64,000 bases of DNA from Cunninghamia lanceolata. Its lineage: Eukaryota; Streptophyta; Pinopsida; Cupressales; Cupressaceae. This document shows positions 10,820 through 23,536 of the stretch, piece after piece. Within the stretch, counting starts at the first letter, position 1. Every line of letters starts with the position of its first letter. The stretch spans positions 4,030,001 to 4,094,000 of the forward strand of contig BSBN01000242.1 in the NCBI GenBank assembly GCA_027924645.1. Direction: 5' to 3'. The notes beneath the pieces are model-generated. The model worked only from the letters and a program-made list of their open reading frames with translations, ran no database searches and had not been told where the DNA came from. The position numbers and the translations under genes are program-made.

Positions 10820-13700
10820 TTATCTGAGATACTCAAAAGTATCCTTAGGCAGAGGCTTGGTAAAAATGTCTGCAATCTGATCTTTTGTAGATACATACTC
10901 CAACTTGACTTCATTCTCTGTCACTTTTTCCCTCAAAAAGTGATATCTTATGGATATATGCTTTGTCCTTGAATGCATTACTGGATTCTTTGATATGTTT
11001 ATGGCACTTGTATTGTCACAAAAAATTGCAGTTGGATCTTTATACACAACTTTGATGTCCTTCAATGTCTGCTTCATCCATAACACTTGAGTCAAACTGC
11101 ATGCTACTGCAATATACTATGCTTCTGCAGTAGATAGAGATATTGAGTCTTGTTTCTTGCTTAACCAGGATACTAGCCTTTTTCCCAAGAAGAATGCACC
11201 TCCATTGGTACTTTTCCTATCATCCACATCTCCGGCCCAATCTGCATATGTGTATGCACTGAGAGTGAAATCATTATCTTTTGGATACCACAATCCATAG
11301 TCTATTGTGCCTTTTAAATATCTCAGTATTCTCTTGACTGCCATCACATGTGATTCTTTAGGTTTTGCTTGAAATATTGCCACAAGACAAACTGCATGCA
11401 TTATATCAGGTCTGGTTTTGGTCAGATAAAGTAACCCAAACTTCTTTAACAATTCTTTCACATACTTAGACCGCGAAATGAAGATACATTTATCCGATTG
11501 ATTAATTCATAGACCTAAAAAGAAATTTATCTCACCAAACATTAACATTTCAAATTCATTTTGTATTTCTCTAGAAAAAACTATGCACATACATTCATTG
11601 CCTCCAAAGATGATGTCATCAATAAAGACTGCAACAATTAGAATTTGTTCATTATTGATCTTGAAATAGAGATTGCTGTTGGTAGTACTCTTGCTAAATC
11701 CTAACTATATAAGATACTTATCTAACCTAGCATACCAGGCCCTGGGGGCTTGTTTTAATCCATACAATGCCTTCTTTAATCTGCATACCATGTCACCCTG
11801 ATGTGACTACTGGAATCCTTCTGGTTGTTCAATATAAACTTCTTCTTCCAATTCTCCATTCAAGAATGTAGACTTCACATTCATCTGATATACCTTAAAA
11901 TCTTTGTAGGATGCAAATGCCAAAACCATTCTTATAGCTTCAATCCTTTTCACTAGTGCAAATGTTTCCTCAAAATCTATTCCTTCAACTTGAGAGTATC
12001 CTTTGCATACCAACCTTGCTTTGTTTCTTACCACTTCACCATTCTCATTCATCTTATTTCTGAAAACCCACATGGTGCCAATTACATTTTTATCTGTTGG
12101 TCTGGGAATAAGATCCCAAGTCTGGTTCTTTTCTATTTGCATCAATTCTTCTTTCATAGCCCTTACCCAATTCTCATCATTGCAAGCTTGATTTATAGTC
12201 TTAGGTTCAATCTTGGAAATCAAACACAAATTTACTTGTTCTTTTGCAGCTCTTCTTCTGGTCAGGATTCCTTTGCTCTTATCTCCTATGATTTGATCTT
12301 CAGAATGATTAAGTTTCACATACCTTGGTGTCTTAGTAGCACTTACCGAAGCTTGTTCCTCTTCATCTGAGTTGTCTTCATGTTGCACCACTTTTGAAGC
12401 ATCTGGTTTATCTGATTCATGTCCACTTGATTCTAGAAGCCTTTCCTTGCTTTCATTGACTTTAACATTTGCACTTTCAATGATCTTATTCAGCCTCTTA
12501 TTATAGCACCGGTAGGCCTTGCTCTTGGTGGAGTAACCAACGAAGATTCCTTCATCACACCTAGCATCAAACTTGCCTAGATCTTCTTCTCTTTTGATAT
12601 AACATTTGCTACCAAAAACTTTGAGATATTTCACAGTAGGAACTTTACCATACCACAATTCATAAGGAGTCTTAGAACTGTTACCTTTTACTTGTACTCT
12701 ATTTAGGATATATACAACAGTGTGAATTGCCTCTCTCCAATATGCTTTCGGAAGATCAGCTTCCTTCATCATGGTTCTAGAAGCTTCTTGAACTGTTCTA
12801 TTTTTCCTTTCAACAACTCCATTTTGTTGTGGAGTTCTAGGCGCAGATAATTGTCTCTTTATTCCATGTTCTTCACAAAAGAAATTGAATTCATTTGATG
12901 TGAATTCTCCTCCTTTATCAGACCTTAAGCATTTGATCTTCAAATCCATCTCATTTTCAACCATTGCCTTAAATGCCTTGAACTTATCTAGAGCTTCAAT
13001 TTTTTATTTCAGAAAGGTAACCCAAGTCATTCTAGAATAATCATCAATAAACAACATGAAATACCTGTCTCCTTGCAAACTTCTTACTCTGGTAGGTCCA
13101 CACAAATTTGTATGCACTAGCTCAAGTAGTCCATCAACTGATTGGTCCTTTCTTTTGAAACTTGATCTTTTTTGTTTCCCAAATTGACACTCCTTGGAAA
13201 TAGGATTAGCAGGCTTCACAAGATTAGGCAATTCTCTAACAGCCTGTGCAGTACTTATCTTCATAATGTTATCAAAATTGATGTGACACAACCTTCTATG
13301 CCATAGCCAACTCTCATTAGTCTGAGCCAACAAAAAAAGTTATCAGTTCCTTTCAAGTGATAGATATTACCTCTAGTCTTCTTACCATTTGTAATGACTA
13401 TTCCAGAGCTTTCCATGATCTTGCATCTATTGTCCTTGAAGCTTAAATCATAACCTTTGTCACACATTTGACCCACACTCAAAATATTGTACTTTTATCC
13501 TTTCACATACAAGACATCTTTAGTATTATGTTTGCCATCAAAAGAAATAGATCATTTCCCACAAATCTTACCAGTTGTATCATCTCCAAACCTAACCAGT
13601 CCACCATCATATCTTTCCAAACTCACAAACTTACTTTTGTCACCAATCATGTGGTGAGAGCAGCCAATATCAATAACCCATTCATCCTTGTCTTTAATGA
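10820..13700 (-). pseudogene. Element C pol: protease end, integrase, RT and RNase H (defective)
   Basis: In minus-strand order, the protease site WVIDIGCSHHM (near 13674) shows DIG where DSG is expected. The integrase zinc-binding region follows: H and H in WHRRLCHINF are kept, but the first Cys of the CX2C pair is lost (SKECQFGKQ). The integrase core has the Asp of FIDDYSR, the Asp of RSDKGGEF and the Glu of GVVERKNR. The RT begins around [20 protein letters not shown], has [13 protein letters not shown] past a stop, and has the active site VFIDDIIFGG. The RNase H has ADWAGDVDDRKSTNGG and ends near PLPKDTFEYLR at 10820. Stops at about 13003, 11806, 11506 and 11115, plus a frameshift near 13330, split the frame. 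Confidence 0.9.
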
Positions 13701-14745
13701 CTTGAGTAACCAAAGCAATTTTCACTGGTTTTTCTTCCTTCACACAGCTAGCAGGATTAGTAGACACATGTTCTTCCTTAATAGCAATAAATAAGCATTC
13801 ATTACTAGAAGTACTAGCATCATCTGGTTCACCATTATTTGATATTCCTTCATCATCATCAAAATCTTCAACATAATAACATTTCTTTTGGATCCTAGGC
13901 CTATTCTCATATCTTTTTCTATTTCTTTCAATTCTTTCAGGACATCTGGAAGCAAAATGACCTACTTTACCATAGGAAAAACATTTGAAAGGTAATTTCC
14001 CTTTAAACTTACGAGATCCTCTTTGTAGTCTATCCACAAATTTGGCTTCAATTTCATCAAACTCATCATCAAATTCTACCTTGTACTTTTCTGATCTGGA
14101 GGTTTTCCTAGAAGTACTGGCTTTGAAGGCAGTCTCGACTTTTGGTAGGGCATCTCTAAACTCTCTCATTTTAAAGGAAGTAAGCTTACCAAGTAACTAA
14201 TCTCTATCAATAGTTTTTACTTGCATAAATTCTTCAATTGCAGCTACCTTGTGACTATAGGATTTTGGTAGTGATCTGAGAATTTTCATCACAACTTCCT
14301 TTTCACCTAGAGTTCCCCTCATACCTTTTATCCCAGTGACAAGTTCATAAACTCTCTACATAAAGGCTGTTATGTTTTCATCTTCATTCATCTTCAAACT
14401 CTCATATTTTACTTTTAGACTTTGTAACTTGGCCTCCTTCACAGAATCATCTCCTTCATATAGATTTTTCAGCTTCTCCCATACCTCATTTGCAGTTTCA
14501 AGATCCACAACTTTCGTCAGTACTGAGTCATTTAATGAACTTAACAGAGCATCTTTTGCTTTGACATCCATCTCATATTCTTTGATTTCATCTTTAGTCA
14601 CTAGACCATTTTAAGGCATGGTGTATTTTGTTTCTGCAGCTTTCCATACTTTGTAACCAAGACAAAGAAGATGGCTTTTTAGTCACGCCTTCCAAAGAGC
14701 ATTATTCATCCCATCAAAATGTAGCGCTTCCTTCTTATAAGACAT
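13674..14745 (-). pseudogene. Element C gag (defective)
   Basis: The start is ATG at 14745-14743 (MSYKKEALHFDGMNN), 58 bp inside the right LTR. The copia gag signature follows, with KSHLLCLGYKVWKAAETKY and, after a stop at about 14613, KDEIKEYEMDVKAKDALLSS and TANEVWEKLKNLYEG (UBN2/Retrotran_gag-like). In the 13552-14169 frame a basic stretch precedes a zinc knuckle reading CFSYGKVGHFASRC. Its second Cys is replaced by Tyr, giving C-X2-Y-X4-H-X4-C. An acidic linker (EDFDDDEG) leads into the protease. In-frame stops lie near 14683, 14613, 14357 and 14200. Confidence 0.88.
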
Positions 14746-14789
14746 TTTGGATCTTCCTCAAGCTATTGGACTTCCTTCAGAAGAACTTG

Positions 14790-14801
14790 GCTCTGATACG
14801 A
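14790..14801 (-). other. Element C primer-binding site (initiator-Met tRNA type)
   Basis: Read on the minus strand the sequence is tcgtatcagagc. It differs from the canonical tggtatcagagc by one base and lies two bases inside the right LTR. It fixes the right LTR as the element's 5' LTR. Confidence 0.85.
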
Positions 14802-14803
14802 AT

Positions 14804-16313
14804 TGTTGATATGCACCAGACAACTGAGAGGGGAGGGGGTGAATCATTTGTCCCAAAAACTCAATCACTTTTGCACTTAAACATTAATCACTCATCCACA
14901 ATTATTATGATTTAACAATGAATGCATGAAATCATAAACTTAATCATAGATACAACATTAAACACAAGAGACACTAGATTTTATATGGAAAACCTTGAGG
15001 TGGGGAAAAACCACGGAGAGGATTAGCTCTCAAAATATATTGTAATCTTTGAAAAATTGATGTTCAGGCTTGGTCACTCCATGGGCCCAGAACATACTGG
15101 CTCATTGCCATGAAGTACAGCTAGGTCTAGTAGGCTCACTGCCTCAACCCTAAACCTAGAAAGATTAAAATAAGGGTTGTTAAACCCTACTGGTGGCTCA
15201 CTGCCAGGCTCATTACCAAGATCAACATCTTCTTCATGTCTAAGATTGATACATTAAAGTACAATAGTTCTTCTGCTTTGCTTTGCACCTCTTTCCTTAT
15301 CTTTCCATCTTTGCACAAGGACATCTTTTCCACGACTCAACTACAAGTATTTATACACTTCATCAACCTTGGAATGATCATCAAGGTTGGAATTACAATC
15401 ATCAACCATTGGAACAATCTCCAAGGTCGGCATTACAAACATTTACAAAATAGGTCTTGACCTATTACAATATTATGCAAAGGAAATGAAGTAAAAGTGT
15501 ATGCAGATCACGCCATGCCTTAGCTGGGACTCAAAACATGATCTTCCATGCTACAACATTCTTCCATGATCTTCAAGGGATCTCTGCAATTACTGGAATT
15601 GACCAAGTCGGTTAAGACTGGTTACACACTACGTTATCTGGGAACAATCTTCAAACACGATCTCAATTCCTTAACGCGGACCAATGTCAAGATAGGAACA
15701 TGATCAGGAGACATCCATAAGCACATTATAATCATCAAGAGCAACCGCACAAACCTTAACCATTTTAACCATAGGAATCTTCACATCAGAACACATGAAC
15801 TTCACTTTCTTCAACTGTCATAAAAGAAAGATAGCTTGTAGACCACCAAAACATGAACCACTACAATTGTAGGTACTTATCATCATCCCATACTTCCCTC
15901 TAGAACCGCAGAGAAAAATTCTTTATTGCGGAGGAATGCAGACCAAAACACTTTCTCCCTGTCACCAGAGAATAATAAGAAAAAGTAGGTTTTACTCTGA
16001 TGAATGCAACTCTCTCAAATCTTCACACTGGAGGCTTTAGACATCCCTTCAAAAAACTTCCAATCCATGGACCAAGATCTTTAAGCATAAAGAAATTCAG
16101 AGCAATCTATCAGACTATTCTTCAGCATACAACTCATTGTCTACACTGCACTTCACTGTAACTCATTTGATTCTTTCGGAGAGGCCAATTTTCTCAATAT
16201 TCTCAACATATAAAGTTTTCAAACAAGTAGTAGAATATGATACAATTGACACCAATGACAACAATGATATGTTGACATCAATGACAACACCAATTAGGCA
16301 CATACTTGCAATA
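14804..16313 (-). repeat. Element C right LTR (5' LTR in element sense)
   Basis: It runs from tgttgatatgcacc to acatacttgcaata. The expected terminal CA has become TA by one C-to-T change; the other copy keeps CA. The TSD gattt follows at 16314-16318. Confidence 0.92.
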
Positions 16314-16318
16314 GATTT

Positions 16319-16417
16319 TACCTTTCACACACGTGGAATCACTCAGTAATAAAACAATCATAGTAAAAATGTCCCATAATTTAAATTATAAATGAAGTCC
16401 AAAAATGAGATGCGACA
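16319..16417 (-). repeat. Element B left LTR, remaining segment
   Basis: This is the end of the interrupted LTR. It starts tacctttcacacacgtgg, matching 23436 onward, and ends gagatgcgaca, matching gagatgtgaca at 23521-23531. Together with 5458-8966 it makes a 3608-bp LTR, against 3590 bp for the right copy. Confidence 0.88.
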
Positions 16418-19400
16418 TCCTTCCCTACTAGGAAGAGACATCATCCCAATGTCTTATCACACTCATACTTAAAATAATGAAAGTATATCACTATAATAAT
16501 CAAGTATCAATAAGTATCATCGAATTGAACAAAGTATCTCTACTATGCAAACAAATAAAAGATTATTTGCTAAATCCTCAATAAGAAAAAAATCTATCTA
16601 TATCTTCTGCATCTTTCCATGTGGTACTATCCATAGAATATTCGTCCTACTCAACCTTATACCGAGCAATGACTCTATTACTCACTTAACTTTGCATCTA
16701 TCAAGAAAAATTCAAGTATATAATCAATCAATACAATAAATACACATGGCACAACTGCCATTAATACAAATACAATGTATATAATCCAACACATGATACA
16801 ACTACCACTCAATTGCATTCATTCTAGCATAACGATAATAATCACATCTTTAATGTATGCCAAATGAGGCATATATCAGTTCATCATAGACACATACAAG
16901 CATGAATCAACATCACAATACACATGCAATCTCATGGTAACCAAAGATCAGTCCTTCAAACCAACACTAGGTCGAGATCACAAAACAACAAAATAAATCT
17001 CAAAAGATGCACTAACTAGGTCATAACCAACCATTGTGCATACAACTCCTCTGAGACTAAATCACTCCATCCTCCAACTGCTACTGCAATGAAAAGATGC
17101 TCTAGCCAATAGGCGCAACAGACTACAAGCAAGTTTAGTTTGAAAAACTCGGGACCACAACTATGCTAGGATAACCTCTCAAGCTATCAACAAACTCTTA
17201 GGAAACTTACAAGGCTACCATATCCGTTCTCAAGGAGAAGTGAAAATAAAATATTACTCTCTCAATAGTCCTTTCTTAGGCACTACCCGCAACAAAAGAA
17301 CTCAAGGATCAAGGAAAGCTAACTTAAAAAGGTTATAGGCACCACTATCACACATTCATCCTGACCAAAAGCATGCCTCAACTCTAGACATAGTTTCCCC
17401 ACATGAGGTACTTCCTCCCATTTCACTCCTAAAATAAAGGGTTTCTCTAACACTTTAGCTCTATACTACCAAAACTATGGATCAACCAACCAAGTTCTTA
17501 AGGAAAGAATCTAACCACACCCTCTAAAAAGAGCAAGCACTTCCATCAAGTAAGGCTTAGCAATCTATTACAAGGATCACTTCTAAGGTGGCCACAACAC
17601 ACCAACAAGGTGCAAGAATACTCACAACACCACTTCAACTCTTAACTAAGTTAGACCTAAAGCTCAACAATACAACACGATCATGAGTTCATGATCGACT
17701 AGGCAACACAAGGCTTCCTTGTGGCCTAACACCAAATATCCATAAAATGGAATACAAAAGACAACAACTTATTCACATAAGAATTTGCATCCCTTCCAAC
17801 ATCAAGCTTGGAAACCTCCAACTACTAAGGAAAAGCTCTAGAAGCAACCCAATTCCCAAGGTTGGAAAACTCAAAGTAAGAAGACAACTATAATACCATA
17901 AATATATACATTACATGCTCATGCACTAAGGTTCCATCTCACCCTACACTATGTCAAAACATAAGCGTAGTTATGAAACTCCCAAACAAAGGACACACCA
18001 ACATAACACTCTCTAAAAGCAAGATTCAATCCCATGAGCTCTCTACATATCTTGTTCACATAGACAAAATTTAATTTCACACAAAATTCAACTCATATCA
18101 AGTGATCCATAGTGACACAAAAATCTATTTCAGAACTTCCTCAATACTTCAAACAATGTTTAATGCATCTAACAACAATTAATGAATTCAATCTACCAAA
18201 TCTCTTAGTAATACACATGCTACGAAATAGTATATTCTCCGCATCCTACTCCCTTATACACCCATCAGAGGCCCATCATGGACATGATAGAAAACATAAC
18301 ATGTTACATGACCAACAATTTAAAACATTCAAGCATAGCCACCAATAGTAATTAAATTCCAAATAAAAGAAAAAGTCAATTCCAACAATAAGGCATAAAA
18401 TGAGCTCAATTTCAATAGTAAATCAAACATGACCATCAAGGTCATAAGATAAGTAAATATCAAATTTTGATGGCTATACTTATTCATAAATAGGAATAAA
18501 AATTCAGTGATGGTCCCTACAACATTTAGAGAAATTACCAAAGTCAAATGAATAAAATATGAAAATTCAAAAGTTCCACATTACATGAACTACGTGACTA
18601 ATTCTATCCACTAGAGAGGAAGTACAATGCTACACTATGCCTAGATCCAAAATTAAGGAAAGTAAGAGAACACACTCAATCACACCAACCATAATGAGTT
18701 CTCTAAGACTCCAAACACATAAGATCATTTCTATTTAACCACACAAACATCACTCAAGATGCCCAACAACAAATATTACATCCCGTTCAAGGGAAATCAT
18801 AAACATCATGCAAAGACACACAAATCATACTCTAGCAAACATCCATCAAACAAGATTACGCTGGGACAAAATCAAGTTCATAACCCAAGATATCTCAACA
18901 CATCAATCTTTCCAACAAGCAGCGGTTAACATTTCTCACCAAACAAGGATTCACCAAACATATGGATAATGCATTAATAAAACATTTTCATGAGACAAAA
19001 TGATGACAAGCATACTAAATGCACACTAAGCAACCAAAGAATCACAACTCAAAGTCGCTAGATATAGGGTTTGCTAATTCACTCAAGATTCTACACCTCA
19101 ACATCACAAGGACTATGCAAATGACCTTTTTAACAACCCCTTTTCCTCTTTATCTTTAAACAAGGTAATGAAATAATTACACCCAAGTTCCCACATGAAT
19201 CCTAAGGAAGAATGCAATCTAAGAACATAAGTTATTACCTAAATGATCTAATCTAGCAATGCAATGCAACACTATTTTTGTTACACCCACATAATGAATC
19301 CACACACAGGGACATGCTCTCAAGAAGACGATGCAATATACATTTAATGCAAGCATTACCAGTCACCATGCAGAGGCAATTATTAAACAACTATAACAAG

Positions 19401-19941
19401 CATTTCGAGGATATGCTACTCTTGTGACCAACATACACATAATAGGGTGCACAATGCAAGGTACATTTAAACTAGTATTACCACAATAATTTTCTTCACA
19501 TATCAAGCATATGATCAAGCATCCTTTTTCACATACTAATACATAACTCTTAAAAGAGTAAACCAAGTTCAATCACACTTAAGAACACGGTATTTCCTTT
19601 CACACAAAGATTCTTATAACTCCACTATCAAAAAGGGTCACATAAGCATGAACATGACCCTACAAAGGTCACTTGAGCATTGATACACATTGCAAGGGTT
19701 CATGCCAAGCATTCAAGACATCCAGAAGGAAAACACACATAAGCAACTTCTCGACAACCACCAAGGTCTATCTAACCCCGAAACAATATATTCCTCACTG
19801 CACACATGCAAGGAAGACATAACAAAAGAAGACACATGCTACTCACTGCACACCAACACACAAGGACCCGCACATGCTCAAACAAACTGAGCAACACACA
19901 CCCCAGAGCTCCCAATGTTGGAACCATGCTCTGATACCAAA
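16418..19941 (-). other. Element B internal domain, non-coding
   Basis: These 3524 bp lie between the two B LTRs. I find no gag, protease, integrase or RT motif on either strand, and no frame longer than about 80 codons. The sequence is A/C-rich on the plus strand, with many short catnn/acaa words. It resembles the non-coding internal domain of LARDs. A structural RNA or packaging role is possible but not shown. Confidence 0.7.
19928..19939 (-). other. Element B primer-binding site (initiator-Met tRNA)
   Basis: gctctgatacca on the plus strand is tggtatcagagc on the minus strand. It is a perfect 12-base match to the site commonly used by plant LTR elements and lies two bases from the LTR. On the minus strand it continues as atggttccaac. 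It fixes the element's orientation. Confidence 0.9.
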
Positions 19942-22900
19942 TGTAAGGTACACATTCCATAACAAAAGTTACATAAGTAAATAATCCACTTATTTACATC
20001 CACTCAAGTAAAAAGATAGATCTCATAATCATTAATCAATCAAATCATTAAATCTTACAAATCGCGTGCTTAATCCAGGTGTTAGCACTATAAATAATAT
20101 ACAATGTTCATTGGCTCTCATGCCATAAATCATCCAATGATAAATATAAGATACAATAATCATGTACAATATAAGAAATAATAAATCAATCAAACTCTCT
20201 AGCTGCCACGAACCCATATGGTCCTCTTGCAAGCCAAGAGACGGGAACATGGCTCAGGCGCTTTTCTACCCAACCATGAAGCAATTACACTTCCCCAGAT
20301 CCCTTCATAACATGAGGGAAACCCATCCTTGCATGAAACATTTATCAACCTAGAAACAACTAGTAGGAGGGAACACCCGATGCAACCTGAAGTCTAATGT
20401 GCAAATCTAAATAATGATATGCAAATTGTCTCACAACAGGATGTGGTAGAGATATATATAAATAAAGTTTTGCTAGACAAATATTCATCTCATTTAAATG
20501 AATTCCTAGCTTGGCCAAGCATATAAATAGTTTTAGGTTCAAATCTCGAAAAGAGGAAAAGCCATCTCTGATATTGCATATTCGGCATCCTAGCCCATAA
20601 AGTAACCCCAAAGACACATAAGAGATAAAAATATTTCCTTTTCAAAAAACAACCCATATTCACCTAAAAACCATTTCTAATCCTTTTCCTTTACAAAATC
20701 AACCAAATACATTTCAAGCAATAAAATCAATAATGATGTATGCCTAATCCACTTTAACAATGAGCTTCCATGCATGATTATTTCAAATATCATTATTATC
20801 CTTTCTCAATTTAAGAGAAAAAATCAATTTAAATAGAGAGATGCCATTAATGTTTAAGATGGTGTTTACATAGATATCAATATGGTAAACATGCTCAATG
20901 ATTTCAAAAGTTTAAGTTTGAGCTATGATGTCATAACCAAATCAATAACACATACTTTTACCTAAATACAATTTATTAGTTCTTTTCTTTGCTCTACCAA
21001 TGAGAGTGCACTTTCAAGAAATATTTCAATAAGGAGATACATTTATTCATTCACCTTCACATAAAAGCTATAAAACTGGTTAAATTCCCTAACCCATGTT
21101 TCACTCATAATTTCTTAGATAAAGCTAAATATGGAATTGAATAACAATAAACAAGTTAATGACTTCATACAATCAAATGATCACATGAACTTTTGTATAT
21201 ATGTATATATATAGTTTAACAATATCATATTTATCAATTAAACCTCTTTAAGCGACAACATAAGAAGGCAAGTTGAATAGATATATCTTATTTTTGCTAT
21301 CAGGATTCATTCAAGTTACACATGGAGATAATAAAACTAGGTATATTATTTATCCCATATATCTTTCATAAATTTCCCATATGAATCTAAAACTAACATT
21401 TTCAATTTGCGATCAATTTTATAATTCCACTCAAATAAGGTCACAATAAGAATTAAAATGAAATACAATATAATCACATATAAACATCATGCTAAAAATA
21501 GCAACAGAGATAGACAGTAACTAATTAATACATATCTCGTAATTGACAAATTGAGTAAGGTTGATTTTTTTATATGATTTAAACAACTTAGTTATGCACC
21601 TTCTACAAAAATTTTAGAGAAACCCGTTCAAAATCTAAAGTTATTGATGACACAACAAACTATTTTTTCCTCATGACAGGTTTACTAGTTTAAAAAAAAT
21701 AGTAAACTTGTTTTAATAATATAAAATAAACTATACAAAATAGAATTACAAAAATAAGAGGTAAAGTTTATACCCTACTTTAAAACCATATATTCAAAAA
21801 TTAGAAATACCCAGATCACTGTTTAAGAGATATGTCTAAACTAAGATAGATTACTATTTTTCTTTTCAGTCTCTTCCCAAGTTTTCTATTATGTTTTTTT
21901 CTCCTATACAAGAAATTAATATTTCAATATTTTAAAAATCAGATTCATATCAAATAACCTATCAAATCTTCCTACTAACTTTTAAGAATTCCCAACAAAT
22001 CTAATTCAACAAAAAATCTTTTATAATCTTCAAAATTAATGAAACTATACTTTGTCTAAATCTTTCTTTTTGCACAAGAAGCATATAAATCACAATTTGT
22101 TCACACAATCTTATATTCAATTATTAACCAAAGTAAGTCTTTGCTATTTAAGCCTTTCATGACAAGAATCCTACCTCAATCCTTGTAGCAATTTGGTAAA
22201 AATAATGGAGATGAACCAATCAATTCAAAAATTACAACAATCCTTCAATTCTTCACAAAAAAAAAACACTTTCCAATCCCTGAGTTTCAATAACCTGTTT
22301 ATCTTTTTTTCTTCTCCTTTTCATAATAAAATTGATAACAAAAAAAAAGACTGAAAAAAACTAATTCTCTTTTTTTAATAACTCAAGATTCCTATTTTTT
22401 TCAAAACCTAAAAAGCAAAATATAATATTATATTCTTAATAAAAGAAAAAAAATATTAAAATGACTTTATTCATATTCATGCACATCCTACTTAAAACTA
22501 ATATTAGAAAATATAATTTTCTAATTCACATATATGATAAATTTAATAATTGACTATCTAAATATTTAAAATAGACATGCACATTCAATAATTAAATTTT
22601 TTTAACAAATTAAAATAATTCAACTTATTTATTTTTCCAAAAGAAATTAATTACCAAAATAAATAATATAATGCTCACATAATTAACCAAACACGATTTA
22701 TTTATTTATTTTAAATTAAAAGAATTCTTCTTCTATTAATTTTTTTTTTCTCAAATTGAAATAAATATTATTATTTATTTCTAAATTATAAAATAAAAGC
22801 ATGCACATACTTTAAATCTATTTCAATTATAATAATTAAATAATTGAAATACAAATTGCATTAATTTTTATTTAAAAAAAATAAAAACTATAATTATCTA

Positions 22901-23531
22901 ACTAGATAATTAATTTAAAATAAAATCTAAGCATCAAACAAGTAATTAACTTTATCTATTTATTTTATTTTCTAATTAACCTTAAGAGTTAATTATCAAA
23001 TAAATAAATAGATTTACTTCTACACACTTAAATAAATTAATATTGCATATAGATAACTAATCATTAAATGTCATAACCACAAACAATATTTAAAGTGAAA
23101 TGCACATTCAAGACTACGTAACTATGTAATGAATGCATAATAAATCCATTCAATTATGCAATATGAATGATGCAACATGTATGAAACTAAGTGAGTGTGT
23201 GTGTGCATCAGGTTTCCATCATGCCAACTCTTTCTTGGCGGCTAGAACATTTCTACCTCAACCATGTTCTCATCTTCGACATTCTTCCTGCACTCAGTCA
23301 CACTTAGATTTCCATTAATAGGTTAGTCCTTATAATCATAGCCAAAGCAAGACAAGATATACATCCATAATCTTACCAACAATAATTGGTCATCAATCGA
23401 CTTTTAATTTTTTATGTAAAATATCAACGATTTTACCTTTCACACACGTGGAATCACTCAATAGTAAAACAATCATAGTAAAAATGTCCCATAATTTAAA
23501 TTATAAATAAGTCCAAAAATGAGATGTGACA
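19942..23531 (-). repeat. Element B right LTR (5' LTR in element sense)
   Basis: This is the intact 3590-bp copy, from tgtaaggtacac to gagatgtgaca. It shows what the left LTR looked like before element C entered: cgattttacctttc near 23429 contains the gattt target once. Its middle (22300-23000) is extremely AT-rich. Confidence 0.9.
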
Positions 23532-23536
23532 ATATT

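Larger units (their letters stand above)
8967..16313 (-). mobile_element. Element C: Ty1/copia (Sirevirus-like) retrotransposon
   Basis: This is a 7347-bp element with LTRs at 8967-10484 and 14804-16313 and a TSD of gattt (8962-8966 and 16314-16318). In element sense (minus strand) the order is 5' LTR, primer-binding site, gag, protease, integrase, RT, RNase H, polypurine tracts, 3' LTR. Integrase before RT identifies Ty1/copia. A zinc-knuckle gag with a long acidic linker and several polypurine tracts before the 3' LTR fit the Sirevirus lineage. The gag-pol frame has many stops, so this copy is defective. Its insertion in the B LTR makes it the youngest layer of the nest. Confidence 0.92.
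5458..23531 (-). mobile_element. Element B: giant-LTR, non-coding LTR retrotransposon (LARD-like)
   Basis: Two direct repeats of about 3.6 kb (5458-8966 plus 16319-16417, and 19942-23531) flank a 3524-bp internal domain. The outer ends are tgtaagg and gtgaca, with a TSD of atatt. Next to the right LTR lies gctctgatacca (19928-19939). Read on the minus strand this is tggtatcagagc, the classic plant initiator-Met tRNA primer-binding site, so the element is oriented on the minus strand. Next to the left LTR the minus strand is purine-rich (agtagggaagga), as expected for a polypurine tract. The internal domain has no recognisable gag or pol. This fits the large retrotransposon derivative (LARD) class, which depends on proteins from other elements. 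Its left LTR carries element C. Confidence 0.85.

Noticed and set aside
11990..12370. 126-codon plus-strand frame
   Set aside because: Antisense shadow of the copia integrase/RT region on the minus strand.
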